Source of the DNA: GCA-002282575 sp964519885
GTDB lineage: Bacteria; Pseudomonadota; Gammaproteobacteria; Thiomicrospirales; Thiomicrospiraceae
Direction of reading: 5' to 3'
DNA length: 64,000 bases
Assembly (NCBI GenBank): GCA_964519885.1
Contig: CAZFLX010000003.1
Coordinates: forward strand, 62,001-126,000
In this document: positions 17,551 to 24,836 of the stretch, in pieces
Layout: every line of letters begins with the position of its first letter
How positions within the stretch are numbered: the stretch's first letter is position 1
Made by a program: the position numbers and the translations under genes
The notes under the pieces: model-generated
The model's database searches: none
What the model was told of the DNA's origin: nothing
What the model saw: the letters and a program-made list of their open reading frames with translations, nothing else

Positions 17551-18651
17551 TTATGAGTAGTCCAAATGGTGACGGTGCTTGTGTTCGTAAACATCAAAAA
17601 TGGTAATCGCCATGGCAGCGAGCATAGGGCCGAAAACTAACCCCATCATACCAAAATGTAGTAACCCTGCAAAGGTTGATAGCAGGGTTAACCAAGTATG
17701 ATCGAGCGCATTCGATCCGGCATCGCGTTTGTGATGTTGGCTTAAGCGCTGAATTAACAAGGTTCTGAGAAGATTATCAATCACCACACCAATCAATACG
17801 GCACTGTAAATGGCAGTAACCAGTGCTAACCAAGGTGAACCTTGAATGAGGAAGTAAAGCACCACCGGACCCCATACCAAAAAGCCACCGACCACTGGAA
17901 TGAAGGAAGTGATGGCAAAAGCCAATCCTAGAAACAACCAGGGCAAGCCTAATACCAGCATCAATAGCGCAAAAGCCAAGCCTTGTATCATGGCAACACC
18001 CAGCACACTGATAGTAAGCACATTGGATAAGGCGGCAAAGCGTCTTAAAATGAAATGATCTAGGTTGTTGGAAAGTGGCGATAGATTCACCAAGCGCTTG
18101 ATAAAACTGTGTCCATCTCGATAAAAGAAAAATAGACTAAACAGGGCTATTGCCATAAAGCCCATAAACCCTGTAATGCCGCTAAATAGGTTGCTCGCGA
18201 CCCATAGACTTAAAGCTTTGGTTTTTTCAACAATAGTTGGCAGTTGTTGTTCGATGGTTTGAGTGACGCTGTGTTGTAGACTATCAGGCAGGGGCGTGCT
18301 GGCTAACAAGCGCTGTTCAAGCGCACGAATGCTTTCAGGGGATTGTTGTGTTAACCAAGTTTGCACTTGGTTAAACACCTCGGCTCCCATACGACCACTC
18401 TCTGCCAATAAATAACTAATCGGTAGAAATACCAGTAGAAAAGCCGCGGTGGTCATCAGCATGGCGGCACGGTTAGCATTCATGCGCGGTTTAACGCTTA
18501 GCTTTTGGAATAACGAATAACTGCTCGTCGCTAGTAATAGCGCGAATAAAAAAGCGGGAATAAATTGATTAAATAACCAAATTAATGATACCAATGCGAT
18601 GAGCAACAATGCCAAGAGAAAACTTTCTTCGTAAGGGTGTTTTTGCTGCAT
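17551..18651 (-). CDS. AI-2E family (PerM/YdiK) membrane protein
   Basis: A 366-residue protein with two N-terminal helices, a soluble stretch (about 90-150) and a block of five or six C-terminal helices. The C-terminal GPMLAAMAITIFDVYE matches the AI-2E/UPF0118 family. Members have been called autoinducer-2 exporters, Na+/H+ antiporters or general permeases; the sequence does not decide. It is the first gene of a three-gene unit with the binding protein and the GGDEF-EAL sensor. If the unit is functional, it could move the molecule that the other two sense (inference). Confidence 0.85.
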   Translation of the reverse strand: MQQKHPYEESFLLALLLIALVSLIWLFNQFIPAFLFALLLATSSYSLFQKLSVKPRMNANRAAMLMTTAAFLLVFLPISYLLAESGRMGAEVFNQVQTWLTQQSPESIRALEQRLLASTPLPDSLQHSVTQTIEQQLPTIVEKTKALSLWVASNLFSGITGFMGFMAIALFSLFFFYRDGHSFIKRLVNLSPLSNNLDHFILRRFAALSNVLTISVLGVAMIQGLAFALLMLVLGLPWLFLGLAFAITSFIPVVGGFLVWGPVVLYFLIQGSPWLALVTAIYSAVLIGVVIDNLLRTLLIQRLSQHHKRDAGSNALDHTWLTLLSTFAGLLHFGMMGLVFGPMLAAMAITIFDVYEHKHRHHLDYS

Positions 18652-18673
18652 GACCTTGGACCTTTATGGATGA

Positions 18674-18825
18674 GGGGAACCTCTAAAAACCTCGCTTCGC
18701 TCACTTTTAGATTTTCCCAAGTTTATTTTTTGGCTGAAGGAAGGGGTTTAATCAATGGGTTATTAGTCATTTTCAGCAACCCCTTCCTCCAGACCTCCTT
18801 CCCGTTTTGGGTTTTTAGGGATACC
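18674..18825. repeat. Nested inverted-repeat element between lysA and the AI-2E gene
   Basis: Outer arms are GGGGAACCTCTAAAAAC (18674-18690) and GTTTTTAGGGATACC (18811-18825), imperfect inverted copies. Inner arms are CTGAAGGAAGGGGTT (18734-18748) and AACCCCTTCCTCCAG (18778-18792), matching at 14 of 15 positions. No reading frame fills the space. The layout is that of a small non-coding mobile element (MITE) or structured RNA. A partly similar stretch (ATGAGG..GGAC.TCTAAAAAC) recurs near 52117-52137. Copy number elsewhere is unknown. Confidence 0.45.
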
Positions 18826-18836
18826 TTGAGTAATCA

Positions 18837-20093
18837 TTAACGATCAAATAGGGTTTCGCCACGCATTAGGTCTTCGAGCGTTTCACGTGCTCGCACACAT
18901 TGGTGTTGATCGCCATCGACCATGATTTCTGCTGCTCTGGGGCGGGTGTTGTAGTTAGAACTCATGACAAATCCATAAGCACCAGCTGATAAAATGGCAA
19001 TATAATCATTAGGTTGAGAGGAAAGTGAACGAGACTTGCCTAAGAAATCGCCCGTTTCACAGACAGGCCCTACTACATCGACTGATTGTGTTTTTTGCGC
19101 GCTATCGCATACATCGACAATCGCTTGCCAAGCGTCGTATAACGCGGGTCGAATTAAATCGTTCATTGCCGCATCGATGACCATGAAGGACTTACCTTCA
19201 TTTTCTTTGAGCAATTCGACTTTGCTCAGTAGCACGCCATTATTGCCAACAATCGCGCGACCTGGCTCAACCAGTATTTCTATATTAGGTTGTTGAATGG
19301 CACTTAACAAAGCTTGCACATAAGCTGCAGGTGTGGGGGCTTGATCACTATCTTGATAATTAATGCCCAAGCCGCCCCCCATGTCGATGTGGTGCAGGTT
19401 AATGCCCTCTTGGACGAGTTGCTGCTGAAATGCAACAACACGCTTCGCTGCTTCCTGTAAGGGTGCTAAATCGAGCAGTTGTGAACCGATATGGCAGTCG
19501 ATTCCTTGCACCGATAAATGGGCAGAAGCAGCTGCATAACGATACAGTGGCAAAGCCTGTGCAAAAGACACGCCAAATTTGTTTTCTTTCAATCCGGTCG
19601 AAATATAGGCATGAGTTTTAGGGTCAACGTCCGGATTCACACGAATGGAAATCGGTGCACGAGTATTCATTGATGCAGCAACACTTTCTAAGCGGTAGAG
19701 TTCAGCTTCGGATTCCACGTTAAAGCATTTGATGCCACTTTCAAGCGCAAAACGCATTTCTGCCTCGCTTTTACCCACACCCGAAAAAACGACTTGATTG
19801 GCCTGTCCACCCGCTTTTAACACACGTGCCAGTTCGCCAGCGGAAACAATATCAAAACCTGCTCCAGCCTGTGCCAAGGTTTGCAGTACGGCTAGGTTGC
19901 TATTGGTTTTAACGGCATAGCACACCAAGTGGGATTGCTGAGCAAAAGCATCGTCGAATGCTTGCCAGCGCTGACGAATGCCTTGGCGACTGTATACATA
20001 ACAAGGTGTGCCATATTGCTTGGCAATGTTATGTAGGTTGACTTGATCCATGTATAGCGTGCCGTCCTGGCGATGAATGGGTGTGTTGTTCAT
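18837..20093 (-). CDS. lysA: Diaminopimelate decarboxylase
   Basis: A 418-residue PLP enzyme that makes lysine from meso-diaminopimelate in the cytoplasm. The PLP lysine is Lys62 in CYAVKTNSN. HIGSQL, DMGGGLG and the phosphate-binding EPGRAIVG follow. CETGDFLG near residue 344 provides the active-site Cys-Glu of the opposite subunit. The length is normal for the family. Its ATG overlaps the stop of the upstream LptM-like lipoprotein gene (ATGA), the conserved lptM-lysA pairing. dapF, which often follows in other gammaproteobacteria, is absent; the next region is a repeat element and another operon. Confidence 0.95.
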   Translation of the reverse strand: MNNTPIHRQDGTLYMDQVNLHNIAKQYGTPCYVYSRQGIRQRWQAFDDAFAQQSHLVCYAVKTNSNLAVLQTLAQAGAGFDIVSAGELARVLKAGGQANQVVFSGVGKSEAEMRFALESGIKCFNVESEAELYRLESVAASMNTRAPISIRVNPDVDPKTHAYISTGLKENKFGVSFAQALPLYRYAAASAHLSVQGIDCHIGSQLLDLAPLQEAAKRVVAFQQQLVQEGINLHHIDMGGGLGINYQDSDQAPTPAAYVQALLSAIQQPNIEILVEPGRAIVGNNGVLLSKVELLKENEGKSFMVIDAAMNDLIRPALYDAWQAIVDVCDSAQKTQSVDVVGPVCETGDFLGKSRSLSSQPNDYIAILSAGAYGFVMSSNYNTRPRAAEIMVDGDQHQCVRARETLEDLMRGETLFDR

Positions 20094-20239
20094 AAAAATT
20101 CTTTAGCGTTGTTTATGGTGGTAAATGAAGCAGGAGCAAGTGGTTTGCTATTGTCGTTTGGCGGTGGCGAGAGATTTCCTTTTTTGCCACAACCTGCAAT
20201 AAGTAACGCAGATAGAAGCAATACTAACCAATGATGCAT
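20090..20239 (-). CDS. lptM: LptM (YifL)-like small lipoprotein
   Basis: A 49-residue frame with AGGA upstream of its ATG. It has a signal peptide ending in LLIAGC (Cys17), followed directly by GKKGNLSPPP. The C-G-x-K-G-x-L pattern after the lipid-anchored Cys is the mark of LptM/YifL, a small lipoprotein reported to help the LPS transport complex LptDE mature. The four-base overlap with lysA is the usual gene order. It shares the 211-base intergenic region containing a parS-like palindrome with the divergent PilZ gene. Confidence 0.85.
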   Translation of the reverse strand: MHHWLVLLLSALLIAGCGKKGNLSPPPNDNSKPLAPASFTTINNAKEFL

Positions 20240-20357
20240 AAGTTTTTTCCTGAGATTTTACAGCCTATTTTACTGTAATTTATCCTTTTGAGTGTGTTTT
20301 TGGCACTGCTTTTGCTGAAATATTCAACAAGATGTACTGATTTATAAAGCCAGTTAT

Positions 20358-20373
20358 GGTTTCACGTGAAACC
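20358..20373. other. parS-like ParB binding site (intergenic)
   Basis: GGTTTCACGTGAAACC is a perfect 16-base palindrome. It matches the parS consensus TGTTTCACGTGAAACA at all 14 inner positions and differs only in the outermost pair. parS is bound by ParB for chromosome segregation and normally clusters near the replication origin. A second, exact consensus site lies 2 kb away at 22354. Confidence 0.75.
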
Positions 20374-20450
20374 CTATGATATGCTAGTTACCCAAGCTGC
20401 TAAACCGAATAGCTGACCTCTAATCTTTCTAATGGGAAGGAAGTCATTTC

Positions 20451-21401
20451 ATGAGAAATGTCCGTCGCCACTTTCGACTCGATGTGGTTGTGCCTGCTGT
20501 AATTAAACTCGCTGATCAAAATGAGGCGGTGCGTTTGGTTGTGCCCGAATTGGCAAATGGCCAGTGGCAGCGCACTGAGGCTACTTATGATGAGCAGTTA
20601 AACCGAGCGGGTCAGGCTTTGTTGGCAGAAAACGAGTTGGCTGGTAAAGTAATTGGCGATTTGATATTACGCGTTAATTTGCTATGTGACGCCATTGTGT
20701 TATTGGTACAAGGTCATTCGGTTTATGAGGGCATTGAGCTGTATAAAAGTCGTCGAGGTAAAACTCCCTTAGCGATGCAGTTAAAGTCAGGTAGTGCAAC
20801 AGCGGACATTTTACAGTCGTTTAATGTGAAGCTGGATTTTTACTTTGATGTCATTGATAAAGCCATTCATAAATCCTATGCGGATTACCTGCAAGCGTTA
20901 GCGCATAGTGAGTTTTTGTTTGATGATAAACTATCCGAACTTGCCGAAAAGGCTCGGAATGGGAGTTTACTCGCTAAATCGGTATTGCAGATGGATGAGA
21001 AGCTTACCCGTCATTTGCCATTTCTCATTAAGTTTCGCCAAGAAGTCAGCTATTTGGTAGATAAGAATGCCTGGCCGATGCGACAGCTAAATTTAAGTGC
21101 TGGTGGGGTGGGTTTCGTCAGTCGCGATCCTTATCCTAAATTTGCCCGTTTACAAATCGATTTTCGTTTTCTGACCCCTGGTAAAGCCGAAGTATTCAAC
21201 ATGGCTGGTAATATTGTTAACAGCCGACCTGTACCTGAGGGTTATTATATTGCGGTGGAATTCACTAACGCCAGTGAAGCTATGCAACATAAAATTATCT
21301 TGCTATTACAAAATGAAGAATTAAATCAGTTGATTGCTTGGCAGCGTGCGCGTCGTTCTGGTGCTGCAGGCAAACAAGACTCCTTATTGGCAGGATTGTG
21401 A
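20451..21401 (+). CDS. PilZ-domain protein with a long helical insertion
   Basis: A 316-residue protein. The N-terminus RRHFRLDVVVPA looks like the first strand and the basic RxxxR switch of PilZ domains. The matching second c-di-GMP element, LNLSAGGVGF, comes only near residue 215, followed by the rest of the beta-barrel (IVNSRPVPEGYYIAVEF). About 190 mostly helical residues lie between. It may thus be a c-di-GMP receptor with an inserted helical module. It is followed one base later by an unknown 147-residue gene, probably co-translated. A parS-like site lies about 80 bases upstream of the start. Confidence 0.7.
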   Translation: MRNVRRHFRLDVVVPAVIKLADQNEAVRLVVPELANGQWQRTEATYDEQLNRAGQALLAENELAGKVIGDLILRVNLLCDAIVLLVQGHSVYEGIELYKSRRGKTPLAMQLKSGSATADILQSFNVKLDFYFDVIDKAIHKSYADYLQALAHSEFLFDDKLSELAEKARNGSLLAKSVLQMDEKLTRHLPFLIKFRQEVSYLVDKNAWPMRQLNLSAGGVGFVSRDPYPKFARLQIDFRFLTPGKAEVFNMAGNIVNSRPVPEGYYIAVEFTNASEAMQHKIILLLQNEELNQLIAWQRARRSGAAGKQDSLLAGL

Positions 21402-21402
21402 G

Positions 21403-21846
21403 ATGGCGCTGCTTCACCCTTACGAAAATTATCTGATTCGTCAATTACCACCGAATGCGCAACGCGCTGCTGAAGCTTTGCTGGCTAAAACTTCGCTTGC
21501 TGAACTCTTAGCATTTAAAGAAGATGAAAAAATTGATTTATATTTAATGGATCAAAATAAAGTGCCACATGATTTGTGGCCAGAAATTTTGCGTGCTGTG
21601 TTATTGGCTCGCGTGAGTTATTTTGAACCTTCTCCGTTATTAGATCAGGAGAAAATTTTGCTGTTAGTGAAGTTGGCGGTAGAAACTGTGGGTTTCTCTT
21701 TATCTACGCCGCTTCCTCAGATTGTGAATGCCATCAAAACCGATTACCCACGTTTAACTAAGTGGCTAGCAATGATGGCACAATTGTTGGCGAAAGTGAA
21801 ATCAGCGCAGCCCAAGTCAGCTGAGATTAAACAAACCGCTGGATAA
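21403..21846 (+). CDS. Hypothetical helical protein, partner of the PilZ gene
   Basis: A 147-residue protein from the ATG at 21403, one base after the PilZ stop (a longer upstream start overlaps that gene). No signal peptide or membrane segment is visible. The sequence is almost all helical (LLHPYENYLIRQLPPNAQRA at the start, then RAVLLARVSYFEP), ending in a Lys-rich tail (KVKSAQPKSAEIKQ). I do not recognise the family. Coupling to a PilZ protein suggests it is an effector or adaptor in c-di-GMP signalling (inference). Its 3' end overlaps the convergent cysM gene by 30 bases. Confidence 0.7.
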   Translation: MALLHPYENYLIRQLPPNAQRAAEALLAKTSLAELLAFKEDEKIDLYLMDQNKVPHDLWPEILRAVLLARVSYFEPSPLLDQEKILLLVKLAVETVGFSLSTPLPQIVNAIKTDYPRLTKWLAMMAQLLAKVKSAQPKSAEIKQTAG

Positions 21847-22713
21847 ATAGCGATCACCACGATCACAAACGATGCAAACGATGGTTGCATTTTCTAATGT
21901 TTCAGCTAAACGTAAAGCACACGTCATGGCACCGCCTGATGAAACACCACTGAAAATCCCCTCTTCTCTAGCCAGTTGGCGCATGGTATTTTCTGCGCTG
22001 AGTTGGTCTACATCCATGAGTTGATCTACTCGCTTGGCATCATAAATACTGGGCAAGTATTCTGCAGGCCAGCGACGTATGCCAGGTATTTGAGCGCCAT
22101 CGGCAGGCTGTACGCCCACAATTTGAATATCGGGGTTTTGTTCTTTTAGGAACATACTGGTTCCCATAATGGTTCCTGTTGTACCCATTGCGGAAACAAA
22201 GTGCGTGACTTTGCTAGCGGTCTGTCGCCAAATTTCTGGCCCTGTGGTGAGGTAGTGTGCCATCGGATTGTCGGGGTTGGCGAATTGATTGAGTAAAAAG
22301 CCATCTCCATTGGCTTGCATGGATAAGGCTAAATCGCGAGCGCCTTCCATGCCTGTTTCACGTGAAACAAGAATTAACTCAGCGCCATAAGCAGCCATTG
22401 CATCTTTGCGTTCTTGCGTCATATTGTCTGGCATAATGAGTTTTATTTTATAGCCGCGCATGGCAGCTACCATGGCTAAGGCAATGCCTGTATTACCACT
22501 GGTGGCCTCAATCAGTGTGTTGCCTGGGCGAATATCGCCACGCTTTTCTGCTTGTAAAATCATATTAAATGCTGGGCGATCTTTAACCGAACCAGCTGGG
22601 TTGTTGCCTTCAAGTTTGGCTAAAATGACATTGCCGCGCTTATCTTGATAAAGACGCTGAATTTGAACTAGGGGTGTGTTGCCAACGGTGTCGGCTAGTG
22701 TGTGATAGAGCAT
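21817..22713 (-). CDS. cysM: Cysteine synthase B
   Basis: A 298-residue PLP enzyme of the O-acetylserine sulfhydrylase family. Lys44 lies in PAGSVKDRPA (the Schiff-base lysine) and TSGNTG at 71-76 binds substrate. SGVSSGGAM near the C-terminus is also family-typical. Length near 300 and the VKDRPA motif favour CysM over CysK. It forms cysteine from O-acetylserine and sulfide or thiosulfate. It follows trmB after six bases on the same strand. An exact parS sequence is embedded in the codons for V-S-R-E-T at about residue 116-120. Confidence 0.9.
   Translation of the reverse strand: MLYHTLADTVGNTPLVQIQRLYQDKRGNVILAKLEGNNPAGSVKDRPAFNMILQAEKRGDIRPGNTLIEATSGNTGIALAMVAAMRGYKIKLIMPDNMTQERKDAMAAYGAELILVSRETGMEGARDLALSMQANGDGFLLNQFANPDNPMAHYLTTGPEIWRQTASKVTHFVSAMGTTGTIMGTSMFLKEQNPDIQIVGVQPADGAQIPGIRRWPAEYLPSIYDAKRVDQLMDVDQLSAENTMRQLAREEGIFSGVSSGGAMTCALRLAETLENATIVCIVCDRGDRYLSSGLFNLS
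22354..22369. other. parS-like ParB binding site inside cysM
   Basis: TGTTTCACGTGAAACA, identical to the 16-base bacterial parS consensus, sits within the cysM reading frame without disturbing it. Sites inside genes are common for parS. Together with the intergenic palindrome at 20358 it forms a small cluster, as expected for an origin-proximal centromere. Confidence 0.85.
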
Positions 22714-22719
22714 CTTCCA

Positions 22720-23451
22720 TTACGCCTTAGGTTGATTGATATAGAGTAAGTCCCAAACACCGTGACCTAAGCGCTGACCACGACGTTCAAACTTGGTTTC
22801 TGGGCGATAGTTGGGTTTTACAGCATAGTTACCCTGTCCGGCACTATTGGTAAAATGAGGAAATGCGTCCATCATTTCCAGCATCCATTCAGCATAAGCC
22901 TGCCAGTCGGTAGCACTGTGAAACACCCCTTCAGGTGAAAGTCGTGAATGAAGCAGTTCTAAAAAAGGCACTTGAACTATGCGACGCTTATGGTGCTTGG
23001 TTTTGTGCCAAGGATCGGGAAAGAATAACAGAACACGTGCAAGGCTATGTTCAGGAATCATGTGTTTAAGGACTTCTACGGCGTCGTGGCTCATTACACG
23101 AATATTGGTTAAGCCAAGTTGTTGTACTTGATTCAATAAGCTACCCACACCAGGACGATGCACTTCAATGCCAATAAAGTTTATCTCAGGCATGACCGAC
23201 GCCATGTGCGCTAAACTATGCCCCATACCAAACCCGATTTCACACCAAACTGGGTTATCATTAGCAAATAGCTCAGATAAATTGAGCAGGCGATCAGCTT
23301 GGTAGTCGATGCCAAATTTCGGTAAGAGTTCGTTGAGTGCTCTTTCTTGTGCGGGGGTGCATCGACCCTCTCGACGGACAAAACTTTTAATTTCACGGCG
23401 ATACGGGGTATCGCTGTTTTGCGGTTGAGGAAGGCTCTGTGTCTCAGTCAT
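22720..23451 (-). CDS. trmB: tRNA (guanine-N7-)-methyltransferase
   Basis: A 243-residue Rossmann methyltransferase that forms m7G46 in tRNA. The SAM loop is EIGFGMGHSL (71-80), an acidic residue lies in FIGIEVHRPG, and the family signature FFPDPWHKTKHHKRR is intact. The C-terminal TKFERRGQRLGHGVWDL also fits. Its ATG overlaps the divergent mutY start by 13 bases, the common trmB/mutY arrangement of gammaproteobacteria. cysM follows six bases downstream, so the two are probably co-transcribed. Confidence 0.95.
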   Translation of the reverse strand: MTETQSLPQPQNSDTPYRREIKSFVRREGRCTPAQERALNELLPKFGIDYQADRLLNLSELFANDNPVWCEIGFGMGHSLAHMASVMPEINFIGIEVHRPGVGSLLNQVQQLGLTNIRVMSHDAVEVLKHMIPEHSLARVLLFFPDPWHKTKHHKRRIVQVPFLELLHSRLSPEGVFHSATDWQAYAEWMLEMMDAFPHFTNSAGQGNYAVKPNYRPETKFERRGQRLGHGVWDLLYINQPKA

Positions 23452-24491
23452 GGGAAGAAGGTTCCTTTAGTGAACGGTTATTGGCATGGTTCGATCATTA
23501 TGGTCGCCACGATTTGCCTTGGCAACATCCTGCTACGCCCTATCGAGTCTGGGTGTCAGAGGTGATGTTACAACAAACGCAAGTGGCAACGGTGATTCCC
23601 TATTTCGAGCGCTTTATGGCGCAGTTTCCTAATGTGGAGTGTTTGGCGAGTGCGTCCTTAGATCAGGTGTTGGCCTTGTGGAGCGGATTGGGCTATTATG
23701 CCAGAGGGCGCAACTTGCATAAAGCATCACAGTTAATTGTGCGTGATTTTCAGGGAGCCTTGCCCGCTTCGGCTGATGCCTTAGTGAGTTTGCCGGGTAT
23801 TGGTCAATCAACGGCTCATGCTATTCTTTCATTAGCCTATCAACAGCCGGCAGCCATTTGTGATGGTAATGTGAAACGTGTTTTGGCGCGTTGGTCGGCA
23901 CTAGAGAAACCCATTGAATCGCGAGAAGCTCAACAACAACTTTGGCACCTGGCCGAGCAATTGCAAAGTCATGAGCGTCCTGGCGATTATACTCAAGCGA
24001 TTATGGATTTAGGTGCTACCCTTTGTACGCGGTCAAAGCCTAACTGTGATCAGTGTCCTTTAGCACGAGATTGCGCCGCCAAACTCAGTGGTCAAATTGT
24101 GACAAGCTGGCCATTACGCCAAGCTAAAGCCGCTAAATCGGTGCATCAAGTCGATGTGTATTTATACCTTAGTGCGGAGGGTGAGGTTTGGTTAGAAGCG
24201 CCGCAACAACAAACGGGTATTTGGGGTGGTTTGTACCAGTTACCTCAAATACCGCTGCTGGGTTCTTCTGATAGGTTTAAGATGTTAACACCCATTAAAC
24301 ATGTGTTTACTCATCAAGTTTGGCACATTACGCCCTACGTTCTCGTCATGACGCAGAAAGCGCATCAACAGCAGTTGTCTAACAATGGCTTATGGTATAA
24401 TCCTAATCAAATAAATCAAACAGTAGCTAGGCCAGCAGTGGTCGATAAGTTACTGAAATATTGGGCATTACATCAAGGAAGTTTATTATGA
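23439..24491 (+). CDS. mutY: A/G-specific adenine glycosylase
   Basis: A 350-residue base-excision repair enzyme that removes A mispaired with 8-oxoG. Glu41 lies in VSEVMLQQTQV, a helix-hairpin-helix LPGIGQSTA is present, and catalytic Asp142 is in CDGNVKRV. The iron-sulfur ligands C-x6-C-x2-C-x5-C lie in CTRSKPNCDQCPLARDC. A NUDIX-like C-terminal domain completes it. The start is a GTG at 23439 with GAGGAAGG just upstream; no in-frame ATG fits. The final bases overlap yggX (ATGA), the normal mutY-yggX pairing. Confidence 0.95.
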   Translation: MSQSWEEGSFSERLLAWFDHYGRHDLPWQHPATPYRVWVSEVMLQQTQVATVIPYFERFMAQFPNVECLASASLDQVLALWSGLGYYARGRNLHKASQLIVRDFQGALPASADALVSLPGIGQSTAHAILSLAYQQPAAICDGNVKRVLARWSALEKPIESREAQQQLWHLAEQLQSHERPGDYTQAIMDLGATLCTRSKPNCDQCPLARDCAAKLSGQIVTSWPLRQAKAAKSVHQVDVYLYLSAEGEVWLEAPQQQTGIWGGLYQLPQIPLLGSSDRFKMLTPIKHVFTHQVWHITPYVLVMTQKAHQQQLSNNGLWYNPNQINQTVARPAVVDKLLKYWALHQGSLL

Positions 24492-24757
24492 GTCGTCGAG
24501 TATTTTGCGCTCGCTTGAAGCAAGAGGCTGATGGTCTGCCTTACCAACCTTATCCAGGTGAGTTAGGTGAACGTATTGTGAATGAAATTTCTGCTGAAGC
24601 ATGGAAGCAGTGGTTGGCACAACAAACCATTTTAATTAACGAATATCGTTTGTCTTCTATGGATCCCAAGGCAAAACTTTTCTTGCGTGAGCAGATGGAA
24701 GAGTTTTTATTTGGTGATGCAAATCTTGACATGCCAGACGCTTACAAACCCACTTAA
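24488..24757 (+). CDS. yggX: Fe(2+)-trafficking / oxidative damage protection protein YggX
   Basis: An 89-residue protein from ATG 24488 that overlaps the mutY stop. It has the conserved VFCARL with Cys7, the LPYQPYPGELG segment and the EQMEEFLFG end, and is of normal family length. YggX protects Fe-S enzymes from oxidative damage and may handle ferrous iron. Pairing with mutY, an Fe-S repair enzyme, is conserved across gammaproteobacteria. The unit probably ends at the hairpin just downstream. Confidence 0.93.
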   Translation: MSRRVFCARLKQEADGLPYQPYPGELGERIVNEISAEAWKQWLAQQTILINEYRLSSMDPKAKLFLREQMEEFLFGDANLDMPDAYKPT

Positions 24758-24764
24758 ATGCCTA

Positions 24765-24788
24765 GCCATTATCGGTGAAGATAATGGC
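24765..24788 (+). terminator. Hairpin after yggX (possible terminator)
   Basis: GCCATTATC and GATAATGGC form a perfect nine-pair stem with a six-base loop, eight bases after the yggX stop. No T-run follows on the plus strand, so it may be an RNA-stabilising hairpin or a Rho-assisted end rather than a strong intrinsic terminator. Confidence 0.45.
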
Positions 24789-24836
24789 ATAAACAGCTAA
24801 TATGGGGTTTGTGTTAACTTTTAAAAGGGAACTTTA

